A stretch of 64,000 bases of DNA from JBCCQL01 sp039414355 (lineage in GTDB: Bacteria > Planctomycetota > Planctomycetia > Pirellulales > Lacipirellulaceae): positions 1-64,000 of the forward strand of contig JBCDJN010000012.1 in the NCBI GenBank assembly GCA_039414355.1, read 5' to 3'. Position numbers and translations under genes: made by a program. Position 1 is the stretch's first letter, and each line of letters opens with the position of its first letter. The notes below the pieces were generated by a model. The model was not told the DNA's origin and did no database searches. It saw only the letters and a program-made list of their open reading frames with translations. Shown piece by piece: positions 35,255 to 44,327 of the stretch.

Positions 35255-35281
35255 CCACTCGCCACTTGCACTTGCCACTAC
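35255..35281 (+). repeat. Heptanucleotide array directly after the hyuA stop codon
   Basis: CCACTCG, CCACTTG, CACTTG and CCACTAC run from the base after the hyuA stop to just before the tRNA gene. Same family as the arrays at purQ and 56069. The array may also serve as a spacer before the tRNA 3' end. Confidence 0.6.
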
Positions 35282-35286
35282 CCGAG

Positions 35287-35370
35287 TGCCGCCGAGAGGA
35301 GTCGAACCTCCACGCCCTTGCGGGCACATGGACCTGAACCATGCGCGTCTGCCAATTCCGCCACGGCGGC
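35287..35370 (-). tRNA. tRNA-Leu (anticodon CAG)
   Basis: 84 bases without an encoded CCA. The acceptor arms GCCGCCG (35370-35364) and CGGCGGC, plus discriminator A, pair over seven positions. The anticodon stem CATGG/CCATG holds the loop TTCAGGT with anticodon CAG. A long variable arm (TGTGCCCGCAAGGGCG), as in class II tRNAs, and a T-loop of GGTTCGACTCC type complete the cloverleaf. It decodes CTG, the dominant leucine codon in this GC-rich genome. Confidence 0.97.
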
Positions 35371-35454
35371 TAGAGCGACCAACTTCCGTTGGCCGAGCGG
35401 CAACCTTCGCATAACCCCTTCGCTAACGCAAGTGGGCCGCGGCGCCGGGCGTGG

Positions 35455-35793
35455 TCAGTAGCGCGGCGTCTCGGGGTCGATCTCCAGGCTCCAGCGGTCA
35501 ATGCCCCCGGCCATGCTCTGAGCCTGGGTGAATCCCTGACCGCGGAGCCACATGGCGACCTGGGCGCTCCGCATGCCGTGGTGGCACATCACCACCAGCG
35601 GCCGGTCCTGCCACTCGCGGAGCTCTTCGACCCTGCCGGGCAGTTCGCCCATGGGCAGCAGCCTGGCGGCGGACACCGCAGCGGTCGCGTGCTCGTCCGG
35701 CTCACGACAGTCGAGCAGCAACAAGTCGGCATCAGCGTCGAGCTGCTGCTTCACGGCTTGGCAGGAGACTTCTAGCTCGGGCGGTTCGGCCAT
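35455..35793 (-). CDS. Rhodanese-like sulfurtransferase
   Basis: 112 residues from the ATG at 35793 (the in-frame extension upstream is unlikely since it runs through the terminator region). A single rhodanese domain: VKQQLDADADLLLLDCREPDEH, the active-site loop CHHGMRSAQ with the catalytic cysteine, and MAGGIDRW near the end. Such small proteins transfer sulfur from a persulfide, often to thiamine, molybdopterin or tRNA modification factors. No partner gene is adjacent. It lies downstream of a strong terminator that ends the DUF1559 gene. Confidence 0.93.
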   Translation of the reverse strand: MAEPPELEVSCQAVKQQLDADADLLLLDCREPDEHATAAVSAARLLPMGELPGRVEELREWQDRPLVVMCHHGMRSAQVAMWLRGQGFTQAQSMAGGIDRWSLEIDPETPRY

Positions 35794-35822
35794 CGATCCA
35801 GCGGTTGGTGCTTGTGGTTGGC

Positions 35823-35863
35823 GAAAACAAAGAACCCCGCCGCGGCAGCTTGCCGCGGCGGGG
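35823..35863 (-). terminator. Rho-independent terminator of the DUF1559 gene
   Basis: In the minus-strand direction a 13-bp perfect GC-rich stem (CCCCGCCGCGGCA on the plus strand at 35835-35847 with its complement at 35851-35863, loop of three) is followed by TTCTTTGTTTT (complement of 35824-35834). It lies about 40 bp beyond the DUF1559 stop. Confidence 0.88.
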
Positions 35864-35901
35864 CATGAGGTCAAATCACAGAAGAGCAGCGGTTGCGGAG
35901 A

Positions 35902-37119
35902 TCACTCCTCAGGAATGATCTCGCGGCCGTTGCGGGTTACGGTCCAGATGTAGACGTTCACGTCGATCTCATCCGCAATCGCGTCACCGTGGCCGTCGCC
36001 GTAGCCGTGCTGGACAACACCAGGGTGCTGAGCGCTCGGGCCCCACTTGCGGTCGCCACCGTGGGGGTTTTGTGCCGCTTGCTGATAGTACTCGTTTTGA
36101 ATCTCCTCCTGCGTTGCCCGACGCGAACCCTTGTTCAACGCACAGGCGTTGACGCTGTTCGCCGCCCAAGCATTTTGGTTTTGGACGCCACCAGTGACGG
36201 TGTTCGCCTGCACCATTTGGTTCTCGTCGTCGTTTGGCCAGACGGCAACCACGTAGGTGGTCGAACCGAAGTACCAAGCGGAGAACGTGTCGTCCTGCGT
36301 TTCGGCGATAACAACCGTGTTGGACGTGCCGTCGGTCATGCTGCGGAACGAGTTGCCACGCTTGTTAACCTGATTGCCGACGACACCCGGAAACGCGAGG
36401 ACGCCGTTACCGCAGATCGCCACGCCGCTGCAGTCGGCCGGCGGGTTGTTCGTGAAGCTGCCGGTGTTGATGAGCCCGAGGCCGTTGCCGAAGGCGCTGC
36501 CGCCTTGGCCTAACCAGTGGGTAGCGGCAACGGCGACGTAGTTACCCACGCCGGCTTCGGTGCTGCCTTGGGGGTTTTGGCCCAAGTTCGGCAGAGAAGT
36601 CGTTTCGTCGCCGGGGTAACTGGGGCATTGCAGCGAATCGATCACCGTAGAGTAAATCGACGGGTTGTTCTCCGCATTGAAGGCAACGTTGGGCTGCACC
36701 GTGAGCGTTGCGGCTGTCGCCGGCAAGTTGAACTGCTGGGAGCCGTCGCGGATCCGATCGTACAGGGGGGTTTGTTCGGCGAACGGCAACAGTTGAACGA
36801 CCCAGCTAAAGCCATCGCTGGTTCCATCAATCCTTGGGTCGGGATTTGCGATCGGCAGCGCCCATTGCTGGCTTGTGCCGGAGTTGTACTGGCCGAACGG
36901 CAGGTTGGAGGCGAGCGGGAACATCTTGCGCGTGTCGTGGTAGTTGTGCAGGGCCAGCGTCCATTGCTTGACGTTGTTCAAGCACTGGTTGCGGCGGGCC
37001 GCTTCGCGGGCCGCCTGGACGGCGGGCAGCAGAAGCGCGATCAAGATGCCGATGATCGCGATCACGACCAGCAGCTCAACGAGGGTAAACCCTCGTTGCG
37101 AACGCACGGGCGTTCTCAT
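35902..37119 (-). CDS. DUF1559 prepilin-like protein
   Basis: 405 residues. The N-terminus has a type IV prepilin signal: QRGFTLVELLVVIAIIGILIALLLPA, cut before the Phe after Gly, with the N-methylation site and a hydrophobic helix. The rest is the DUF1559 domain, one of the largest paralogous families of planctomycetes, with the recurrent YHDTRKMFPLAS and LQCPSYPGDE-like segments. Function unknown; exported via a pilus-like pathway is inferred from the N-terminus. An AGGAGG site (37127-37132) precedes the ATG by 7 bases. A 14-bp palindrome lies in the leader and a terminator follows, so it is a single-gene unit. Confidence 0.93.
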   Translation of the reverse strand: MRTPVRSQRGFTLVELLVVIAIIGILIALLLPAVQAAREAARRNQCLNNVKQWTLALHNYHDTRKMFPLASNLPFGQYNSGTSQQWALPIANPDPRIDGTSDGFSWVVQLLPFAEQTPLYDRIRDGSQQFNLPATAATLTVQPNVAFNAENNPSIYSTVIDSLQCPSYPGDETTSLPNLGQNPQGSTEAGVGNYVAVAATHWLGQGGSAFGNGLGLINTGSFTNNPPADCSGVAICGNGVLAFPGVVGNQVNKRGNSFRSMTDGTSNTVVIAETQDDTFSAWYFGSTTYVVAVWPNDDENQMVQANTVTGGVQNQNAWAANSVNACALNKGSRRATQEEIQNEYYQQAAQNPHGGDRKWGPSAQHPGVVQHGYGDGHGDAIADEIDVNVYIWTVTRNGREIIPEE

Positions 37120-37530
37120 GGTGGTACCTCCTCAAACCAAGATAAAAGAAAGATAAAAAACGAATCGCACGCCGATCGGCGTCCGAATCGGGCTTCGATT
37201 AAAACTTCGCCAAGAGGCCCGAATACATTCCCGCTGCCAGCCGGCAGAAACGTAGCCGGGCCTCAGCGTGAGCAAATCGGTGGCCCGCGTACGGGAGGAT
37301 CCCTCTCGAACCGCGCGCTTGGCTGCAGGTGGGACCCGTACCAGAGAGGAGACACGCTCGATGAGTCGCGTGCGGTCGCCCCAGCCTGTTCCGTAGGGGG
37401 ATGCCACTTGTTCCACGTAGACTACCGCCCGCCAGCATCATTTGTCAACATTCGCAAACTCTTCGGAGTGCGCATTTTGCGCCCGGTTTAGTCGCCAGTG
37501 CGCCCGAAGTCGCAGCCCCAAGGCCGCCGC
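37120..37530. other. Divergent region between the DUF1559 gene and addB
   Basis: About 411 bases with no gene I can support. Next to DUF1559 it is AT-rich with runs of A (37141-37160). A small hairpin GCGCA-TTT-TGCGC lies at 37470-37482. An alternative GTG start for addB at 37498 is in this stretch. Confidence 0.45.
37169..37182. promoter_or_regulatory. Perfect 14-bp palindrome upstream of the DUF1559 gene
   Basis: ACGCCGATCGGCGT at 37169-37182, about 50 bp before the start codon and flanked on both sides by the direct repeat CGAATCG. It could be an operator or a leader hairpin. No regulator gene is nearby. Confidence 0.4.
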
Positions 37531-40500
37531 ATGAGCCCAGCCACGCATCTGACCCTGCTAAGAGTCGAAGCGCACGGCTGGGCAACGGCTCACGGCTGCG
37601 GCATTCCGCTGTCCGAAATTGGGCTCGAATGGCCAGCCGTTTCCCGTTGGGTCACTCCCAACCGTGCGGCGACTGCGGTTGCCCGTGATTGGCTGCTGCA
37701 AGAACGGCCGGCCGTGCTGGGGCTCGCCGTGGCGACGCTCCGCCAGACGGTCGACTCGGTGGTCGCCGCGGCGCCGGGCGAGCGGCGGCCGCTTACCGGG
37801 CTGGCGCAGGTTGAGCTGATCGCCGATCTGCTGACCCATTTCCAGCAGACCGGTCGCCTGCGGCACTACCGCGGCACGCTGCCGCCCCGCCGGCTCGCCG
37901 CCGAGCTGGCCGCCGCCTTCCGGCAGATCGCCCAGCAAGCGGCCGCGGGCGACGCCGCTTGGCAAGCCGGCCCCGGCGCCGTCGGGCGTGACATCGCGTT
38001 GCTCTTTCGCGCCTACCGCGCTGAGCTGACGCGCGCCGGGTCCAATGACCCGGAAACGCGGATCGAGCAAGCGATCGCGTTGCTCCAGCAGCAAGCGGCG
38101 GCCGGCGTCCGGCAGGGTGCCGTGTTGGTGACGGGCGCCACGCGTTTCACGCCGCTCGAGCGACGCCTGGTGGCCGCGCTTGGTGAGGTCGCAGGCCGCG
38201 TCGTCGTCACGCTGCCGGCGTGGGAAGAACCGGCGTCGCCCCACGCCGCGATGGTGCAGCGCGAAGCCGAAGCGCTCGCCGCCGTCTTCGACTGCCACGA
38301 AACAACGCGAGTCGCGTCGACCGAGTCCACGCCCGCTCGGCGGCATGTAAGCCGATGGTTGTTCGGCGACGTGCGAAGCACTGACACGCCCGCGGCAGAC
38401 GCCGGCATTCGCGTGGCGGCGGCCGACTCTTCGCTGGACGAGCTGCACGAAGTCGCAGCCCAAGCGAAGCGACTTCTCGCCGGCGGCGTGCCCGCGGAAC
38501 GCTTGCTTCTCGCGGCGCGGCGCGTGGCCGATGTCGCGCCGTACGCCCGGCAGGCGTTCGCTCAGGCCGGCGTGCCGCTGGCGGTGGACGACCGGCCTCG
38601 GCTGATCGACGCCCCGATCTATCGCACGCTTACACGGCTGGTCGACCTCGGGGCGCTCGATTGGCGCCGCGAGGACCTGCTCGCCCTGGTCACAACGCCG
38701 GCCGCGGGGCGGTTCGATCGGCTGGAAGCGACCGACGCGTGGCTCAAACCGATCGCCGAGCGGGCGGGATTCGCCGGGCCGCGCGCCGCGGCCGAGTGGG
38801 CGATCCGCGAGCAACTCACCCAAAGCGGCGCGGAGGCGTGGCTTGAGCCGCTCCGCCGGCTAGCGATCTCGCCCGGCGACGCGGCGGACGAGCGGTTCAA
38901 CCCACGGCACGCCCGTCGTCGAGTTGCGGCCGCCGCCGCCATCGCGTTGTTGGACCCGGTAGACCAATGGACCCGAGAGTGGAGGTCGTCGGCGACGCCG
39001 CTCGATTGGTTCGATCGGCTTCGCGACGCGGCGGCGTGGCTCCGCTACCGCATCGACGGCGACGCCGCGAGCGCGCGGGCCGATCTGGCGGCGCTCCCCG
39101 CGGTCGAAGCCGCGCTTGCCGCGGTGGAGCGATTGCAGGCGTGGCGTGGTCAGTCGAGCCGACGGCTGCCGCTGAGTGAACTGGCGACGCTGCTCACCTG
39201 GTGGGCGCACGAGGCGCCGCTCGACGCGCCGGCGAATGACGAGGGCCGCGTGCGGCTCGTCTCGGCCGAGACCGCCGCCACGCTCACGGCCGACAGTCTG
39301 TTCCTCGTCGGCATGGGTGAAGCGTCGTTCCCCGCGGCGATGCCGTCGCCGCCGGTGAGCCATCTGGCGCCCTCGATCGACGAGCACTACGCCCGCGAAA
39401 TGTTGCTGTTCCACCAACTGGTGACCGCCGTGGCGCCGGCGGTGACGATCTCGTACGCCGCCATCGACACGAAGGGCCAGCCGCTGCTGCCGAGCTCTTA
39501 CGTTGCCGAGCTGCAGCGGCTGCTGCCCGCCTCCGAGGTTCAGCAAGCAAACTTTGCGAGCGACCAACCTCTCGCGACCGCCGCGGCGTGGCGAACCGAC
39601 GCTGTCCGCCGTTGGCAAGCGGGGGACCCTTCGTCGCTGGCCGCAACGCTCGGCAGCGGGCTTCCGGGTACGGCGACCTTGGAGGCCGGGCTGCGAACGG
39701 TTCTTGCTCGCGGCATCGGCGACGGCTTTGGGCCCGCCGAAGGTTTGCTCGCCAGCCAGCCCGCCGCGGCGAAGCTTGCCGAGCGGTTCGGCCCCGAGCG
39801 GCTCTGGAGCCCCACGCAGTTGGAGACCTACGCGGAGTGCCCCTACAAGTTCTTCCTCAAGCACTTGGCGAATGTCGAAGCGATCGAAGAGGGCGAGCTG
39901 GACATCAGCCACCGCCGCCGCGGCAGCCTGCTGCACGATGCGCTCGCCGCCCTGCACGCGGGTTTGCGTGACGAAGGAAGGTCGCTCGCCGAGTTCGCTG
40001 CGCTGGACGAGGCGGCGTTCGCCGAGAGTTTCGGCAAAGCGTTGCAACAAGCGGCCGCCACGCCCCGCGACGCTGCGGAGGCGGCGTTGGCGGACATCGA
40101 GCGCCGCCAGGCGGAGGCGTGGGCGCCCGGCTACCACAAGCAGGTCGACGCCTACGCCAACAGCGCCGGGCCGCTGCAGCCGTCGCTGTTTGAAGTGGGC
40201 TTCGGCCCCGCGCGAGACGGCGGCCCGCCCGCCGAGGGGGACCTCGCCGAGCCGTTTCGGCTTGAGCTCGACGGCGAATCGATCCTGCTGATCGGCCGCG
40301 TCGACCGGATCGACTTGGGCGAAGTCGGCGGCGTCTGCGTCTTCAACGTGGTTGATTACAAGACGTCGAGCGAAGTGAAGACCAAGCTCGACTTGTTGCA
40401 CGACGGCCGGCAGCTTCAGCTCTTCGTCTACGCGCTCGCCACGCAGCAGCACCTGCTCGCCGACCGGGCCGCTCAGCCATGGCGGGTGGGCTACTGGGAG

Positions 40501-40830
40501 ATCCGCGGCGTCGGGTTCAAGCAGCCGGGGACGAAGAAGGACCCGCTCGTCGGCGCCGAGGTCGAGGGCGGAATCGTGGTCGCCACGGACGCTTGGTCGG
40601 CGTGCGACCAAGCTGTTCGCCGACGCATCGGCGAGATCGTCGGCGGCGTGCGGCGGGGCGAGTTTCCCATGCACAACCCGAACCAAGAGTGCGGCAAGTT
40701 CTGCGACTACCGCACCGTGTGCCGCGTGGGCCAGGTGCGGAGCCTCGGCAAGCTGCCGCCGCCCGCCAGCCCGCAACCGATGGCCGCTCCGACCGCGGCC
40801 GCCCCGTCAGCCGGCGAGGCAGGCGCATGA
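37531..40830 (+). CDS. addB: AddB-like subunit of the AddAB helicase-nuclease
   Basis: 1099 residues from the ATG at 37531 (a GTG at 37498 adds 11 Arg/Pro/Gln-rich residues). The central part is UvrD-like but degenerate: I find no clear Walker A near the N-terminus, where HGWATAHGCGIPLSEIG stands. The C-terminal domain is a RecB-type nuclease: QLETYAECPYKFFLKHL, GSLLHDALAALH, LLIGRVDRIDL and the catalytic VVDYKTSSE. Cys of YAEC together with CGKFCDYRTVC near the end matches the AddB four-cysteine Fe-S cluster. AddAB resects double-strand breaks for recombination. ATGA overlap with addA. Confidence 0.9.
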   Translation: MSPATHLTLLRVEAHGWATAHGCGIPLSEIGLEWPAVSRWVTPNRAATAVARDWLLQERPAVLGLAVATLRQTVDSVVAAAPGERRPLTGLAQVELIADLLTHFQQTGRLRHYRGTLPPRRLAAELAAAFRQIAQQAAAGDAAWQAGPGAVGRDIALLFRAYRAELTRAGSNDPETRIEQAIALLQQQAAAGVRQGAVLVTGATRFTPLERRLVAALGEVAGRVVVTLPAWEEPASPHAAMVQREAEALAAVFDCHETTRVASTESTPARRHVSRWLFGDVRSTDTPAADAGIRVAAADSSLDELHEVAAQAKRLLAGGVPAERLLLAARRVADVAPYARQAFAQAGVPLAVDDRPRLIDAPIYRTLTRLVDLGALDWRREDLLALVTTPAAGRFDRLEATDAWLKPIAERAGFAGPRAAAEWAIREQLTQSGAEAWLEPLRRLAISPGDAADERFNPRHARRRVAAAAAIALLDPVDQWTREWRSSATPLDWFDRLRDAAAWLRYRIDGDAASARADLAALPAVEAALAAVERLQAWRGQSSRRLPLSELATLLTWWAHEAPLDAPANDEGRVRLVSAETAATLTADSLFLVGMGEASFPAAMPSPPVSHLAPSIDEHYAREMLLFHQLVTAVAPAVTISYAAIDTKGQPLLPSSYVAELQRLLPASEVQQANFASDQPLATAAAWRTDAVRRWQAGDPSSLAATLGSGLPGTATLEAGLRTVLARGIGDGFGPAEGLLASQPAAAKLAERFGPERLWSPTQLETYAECPYKFFLKHLANVEAIEEGELDISHRRRGSLLHDALAALHAGLRDEGRSLAEFAALDEAAFAESFGKALQQAAATPRDAAEAALADIERRQAEAWAPGYHKQVDAYANSAGPLQPSLFEVGFGPARDGGPPAEGDLAEPFRLELDGESILLIGRVDRIDLGEVGGVCVFNVVDYKTSSEVKTKLDLLHDGRQLQLFVYALATQQHLLADRAAQPWRVGYWEIRGVGFKQPGTKKDPLVGAEVEGGIVVATDAWSACDQAVRRRIGEIVGGVRRGEFPMHNPNQECGKFCDYRTVCRVGQVRSLGKLPPPASPQPMAAPTAAAPSAGEAGA

Positions 40831-43800
40831 CCAACGCGGCGCCAAGCTTCACACCGCAGCAAGCGGCGGCCATCGCCACGCGTGATGTCTCCGTTGCGCT
40901 CGACGCCGGCGCCGGGTGCGGCAAGACGTTCGTGCTGACCGAGCGGTTCCTCTCGCACCTGGCGCCGAGCGAGACCGAGCCCGCCTCGATCCAGCCGGCC
41001 GAGACCCTCCGCGGGCTCATCGCCATTACCTTCACCAAGGCCGCCGCACGGGAAATGCGGGAGCGGATCCGCCGAGCGTGCCACGCGCGATTGGCGGCGG
41101 CCGGCCCGGCCGACGCGGGCTACTGGCAGTCGCTGGTGCGGGCGCTCGACTCGGCGCAGGTCACCACAATCGACTCGTTCTGCAGCACGCTGATCCGCCA
41201 GCACGCGGTGGAGCTGGGCGTCGACCCGGCGTTCCAGGTGCTCGACGAGGCGGCTGCCGCGGTGCTGAGGAGCGAATCGGTCGACAGCACACTCCGCCGA
41301 CTCTTGGCCGAGGGCGACACCGGGCTGGTGTCGCTCGCCACGGAGATCGAACTGCGGAAGCTCAAAGGCGATCTGGCGACCCTCGCCCTGCAGACCACGC
41401 CCGAAGTTACCGACGCGTGGCTCGATCGCTCACCGGAATCGATCGTCGAGGCGTGGCGTGAGGCTTACGCGCCGCGGTACTTGCCGGCCCGGGCGCGGAG
41501 CCTGGCGGCGGGCGCCGCCTTCGCCGCGGTGCTCAATTTGCTCCCCTACGCGACGCCGACGACCGGTGAGTTTGAAGCGGCCCGCAGCAAATTGCTCGAC
41601 TTGCACGCCAAGCTGGCCGGCGGTTACTGGAGCGACTCGGCAGGTGACCGCCTCGTTGAGCTGGCACGCGTGAAGGGCCTGTGCGGCAAAGACGATTGGC
41701 CGACGCCTGACCTCTACAAGCAGTACCAGGCGGCCGCGAGCAAGCTCCGCGGCGAAGCCAAGAAGAAGGTCAAGCCGCTGGCCGACGAGCCGTCGGCTCT
41801 CGAAGCCGCCCAGCTTGGACTGGAGCACCTCCGCCTCGCCCGCGTCATCGCCGAAGACTACGCCGCAGCGAAGGCGGAACGCACGGTGCTCGACTTTGGC
41901 GACCTGCTTGGCGGCGCGAAGCGTTTGCTCACCGACCCCGAGCTGACGAGCGCCCGAGACCGGCTGCAACGGAACGTCCGCCTGTTGATGGTCGACGAGT
42001 TCCAAGACACCAACCCCACGCAAGTGGAGATCGTCAAGGCGATCGTTGGCAGCGGGCTGGCGGAGGGGCGGCTGTTCTTTGTAGGCGACTTCAAGCAGTC
42101 CATCTACCGCTTCCGCGGCGCGGCGCCGGGCGTGTTCCGACAGCTGCAAGAAGAGACACCGCAAGCCGGCCGGCTGCCGCTCTCGATGAATTTCCGCAGC
42201 CAGCCGGCGGTGCTCAACTTCGTCAATACGCTGTTCGCCCCGCGGTTCGGCGAAGGCTATCAGCCGCTCGAGGCGGCTCGCGAGCAGCTCAATGATCAGC
42301 CGTCAATCGAGTTTCTTTGGACGCCCCCCATCGAGGGCGGCAACAAAGCGCTCGACCGGTTGGCCGAGGCGCGCGGCATCGCCGTTCGGTTGCGGGAGAT
42401 GATCGAGTCGGGCGAACAACTTGTTGGCGAGCGTGCTGATGGCGGCTGGCAGTCGCGGCCCGTCCAGCCGGGCGACGTTGCGATCCTGTTCCGCGCACTC
42501 GGCGACGTGCGGTACTACGAGCAGGCCCTCCGCGAGCACGACCTGCCGTACTACCTGGTCGGCGGCCACGCCTTCTACGCCCAGCAAGAGGTGTACGATG
42601 TCGCCAACCTGCTCCGCGCCGTCGCCAGCGAGTGCGACGACGTCGCCCTGGCCGGCGTGCTGCGGAGCCCGTTCTTCTCGCTGCACGACGAGACGCTGTT
42701 CTGGCTCGCCGAGAAGAACGGCCTGAGCGTCGGACTGAGCCGCCGCGCCGTGCCGAGCGAGCTCTCCGCCACCGAGGCGAAGAAGCTGCGGCACGCCCGG
42801 CAGACGCTCGCCGCTCTGCGCCGGCGAAAGGGCCGCGCCGAAGTGGCAGAGCTGCTCACCGAGGCGATCGACCGAACCGGATTCGACGCGGTGCTCGCCA
42901 GCGACTTCCTCGGTGAGCGGAAGCTGGCGAACCTCCACAAGCTGATCGAGCAGGCGCGACAGTTCGATCGGCTCCGACCCGGCGACCTCGATGGGTTCGT
43001 CCGGCAGGTGACCGACGCGGTCTCTCGCGACACCAAGGAGGCGCCCGCGGCCACGCGGACCGGCGACGCCAACGAGGTGACGCTGATGACCATCCACCAG
43101 TCGAAGGGGCTGGAGTTCCCGGTCGTCGTGCTTGCCGACCTGAACCGCCGATCGAACGACCGCCCCGACTCGGTGGCGCTCGACGCGGCGCTCGGCCCCG
43201 TGGTGAAGACGGACGCCGAGGGCATAACGGGGCACGGCATCTACGCGGCCATGGAGGCGGACGCCGAGGCCGCCGAGCGTGACCGGCTGCTGTACGTCGC
43301 CTGCACCCGGGCCGCCGATCACCTTATCCTCTCGGCGCCGTACGCCCCGCCGGCGGCGCCGGAGGGGCCGCTGCTGCAAACGCTGCACGAGCGGTTCGAT
43401 CTGAAGACCGGTGAGTTGCTCGGCCCCCGCACCGCCGACCCGCCACGGATACGCGTCGTGCAGGGCGAGCCCGTGGCGCCGCAGTCCTCCGGCCAGCGGG
43501 GGCCCAGTCTTGAGAACCTGCTCGACGAAGCCGCGGCGAACTCCGGCGGAGCGGCGCCGGCTCTGGTCCAGTCACTCTCGCTCGACCCGCGATCGGTCCG
43601 TCGCTTCTCCGTCACGCGGCTCACCGGCAAGCTGAAGCACACGAGCGAAAGACCCGCGGCTATCGAGTTGGCCGAAGCGTTGCGGCCGCCGACCGAGCCG
43701 ATCGACCCGGCGGCGTTCGGATCGCTGGTGCACGAGGTGATCGAACGACTGCCGCTGCACGAGCCGCCGACCGCTCAATCGGTCGACGATCTGTGCGGCT

Positions 43801-44327
43801 CGTTGGCGCCGGCCTACGTCGATCGCCACGTCGACACCGCCGCATCCGACGCCGCGAGGCTGGTCAACCGATTTGTGGCCGGCAAGCACTTCGCCCGCAT
43901 GCGGTCGGCGGAACGGGTGGACCGCGAGGTGGAGTTCCTGCTCCGCTGGCCGCCGGACGCCGCCCCGTCGTCGCGAGGCGACGCGGTGCTGCAGGGGTAC
44001 ATCGACTGCCTGCTGCACACGCCCGCCGGCGCCGAGGTGCTGGATTTCAAAACGAACCGCGTCGACGCCGCGGCGGTCCAGTCGGCGGCGGAGGAGTACC
44101 GGCTGCAGCTCTACGTCTACGCCTTGGCCGTGGAGCAGGCGACCGGCCGCCCGCCCGCGGCGCTGCGGCTGCTGTTCCTGCGGCCGGGCGTGGATCTGGC
44201 GTTCGCCTGGGACGATGCCGCGCGGGAATCGGTCCGCGGGATGGTGGACACGGCTATCGCCCGCGCCCGCCAGGAAGCGGTGCAATCCGCGGCCGAAGAG
44301 CTGAACCTGGAAGCCCTCGATGAGTGA
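40827..44327 (+). CDS. addA: AddA-like UvrD helicase-nuclease subunit
   Basis: 1166 residues from the ATG at 40827, which overlaps the addB stop. Superfamily 1 helicase motifs: Walker A GAGCGKT (28-34), TTIDSFCSTLIRQH, the DE-x-Q box as MVDEFQDTNPTQ, GDFKQSIYRFRGA, MTIHQSKGLEFPVV (motif V-VI) and YVACTRAADHL. The C-terminal PD-(D/E)XK nuclease has GSLVHEVIERL, LQGYIDCLL, EVLDFKTNRVD and QLYVYALAVE. Together with AddB it forms the break-resecting machine that stands in for RecBCD. It ends inside cca (8-bp overlap), so addB-addA-cca is an operon. Confidence 0.96.
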   Translation: MTNAAPSFTPQQAAAIATRDVSVALDAGAGCGKTFVLTERFLSHLAPSETEPASIQPAETLRGLIAITFTKAAAREMRERIRRACHARLAAAGPADAGYWQSLVRALDSAQVTTIDSFCSTLIRQHAVELGVDPAFQVLDEAAAAVLRSESVDSTLRRLLAEGDTGLVSLATEIELRKLKGDLATLALQTTPEVTDAWLDRSPESIVEAWREAYAPRYLPARARSLAAGAAFAAVLNLLPYATPTTGEFEAARSKLLDLHAKLAGGYWSDSAGDRLVELARVKGLCGKDDWPTPDLYKQYQAAASKLRGEAKKKVKPLADEPSALEAAQLGLEHLRLARVIAEDYAAAKAERTVLDFGDLLGGAKRLLTDPELTSARDRLQRNVRLLMVDEFQDTNPTQVEIVKAIVGSGLAEGRLFFVGDFKQSIYRFRGAAPGVFRQLQEETPQAGRLPLSMNFRSQPAVLNFVNTLFAPRFGEGYQPLEAAREQLNDQPSIEFLWTPPIEGGNKALDRLAEARGIAVRLREMIESGEQLVGERADGGWQSRPVQPGDVAILFRALGDVRYYEQALREHDLPYYLVGGHAFYAQQEVYDVANLLRAVASECDDVALAGVLRSPFFSLHDETLFWLAEKNGLSVGLSRRAVPSELSATEAKKLRHARQTLAALRRRKGRAEVAELLTEAIDRTGFDAVLASDFLGERKLANLHKLIEQARQFDRLRPGDLDGFVRQVTDAVSRDTKEAPAATRTGDANEVTLMTIHQSKGLEFPVVVLADLNRRSNDRPDSVALDAALGPVVKTDAEGITGHGIYAAMEADAEAAERDRLLYVACTRAADHLILSAPYAPPAAPEGPLLQTLHERFDLKTGELLGPRTADPPRIRVVQGEPVAPQSSGQRGPSLENLLDEAAANSGGAAPALVQSLSLDPRSVRRFSVTRLTGKLKHTSERPAAIELAEALRPPTEPIDPAAFGSLVHEVIERLPLHEPPTAQSVDDLCGSLAPAYVDRHVDTAASDAARLVNRFVAGKHFARMRSAERVDREVEFLLRWPPDAAPSSRGDAVLQGYIDCLLHTPAGAEVLDFKTNRVDAAAVQSAAEEYRLQLYVYALAVEQATGRPPAALRLLFLRPGVDLAFAWDDAARESVRGMVDTAIARARQEAVQSAAEELNLEALDE

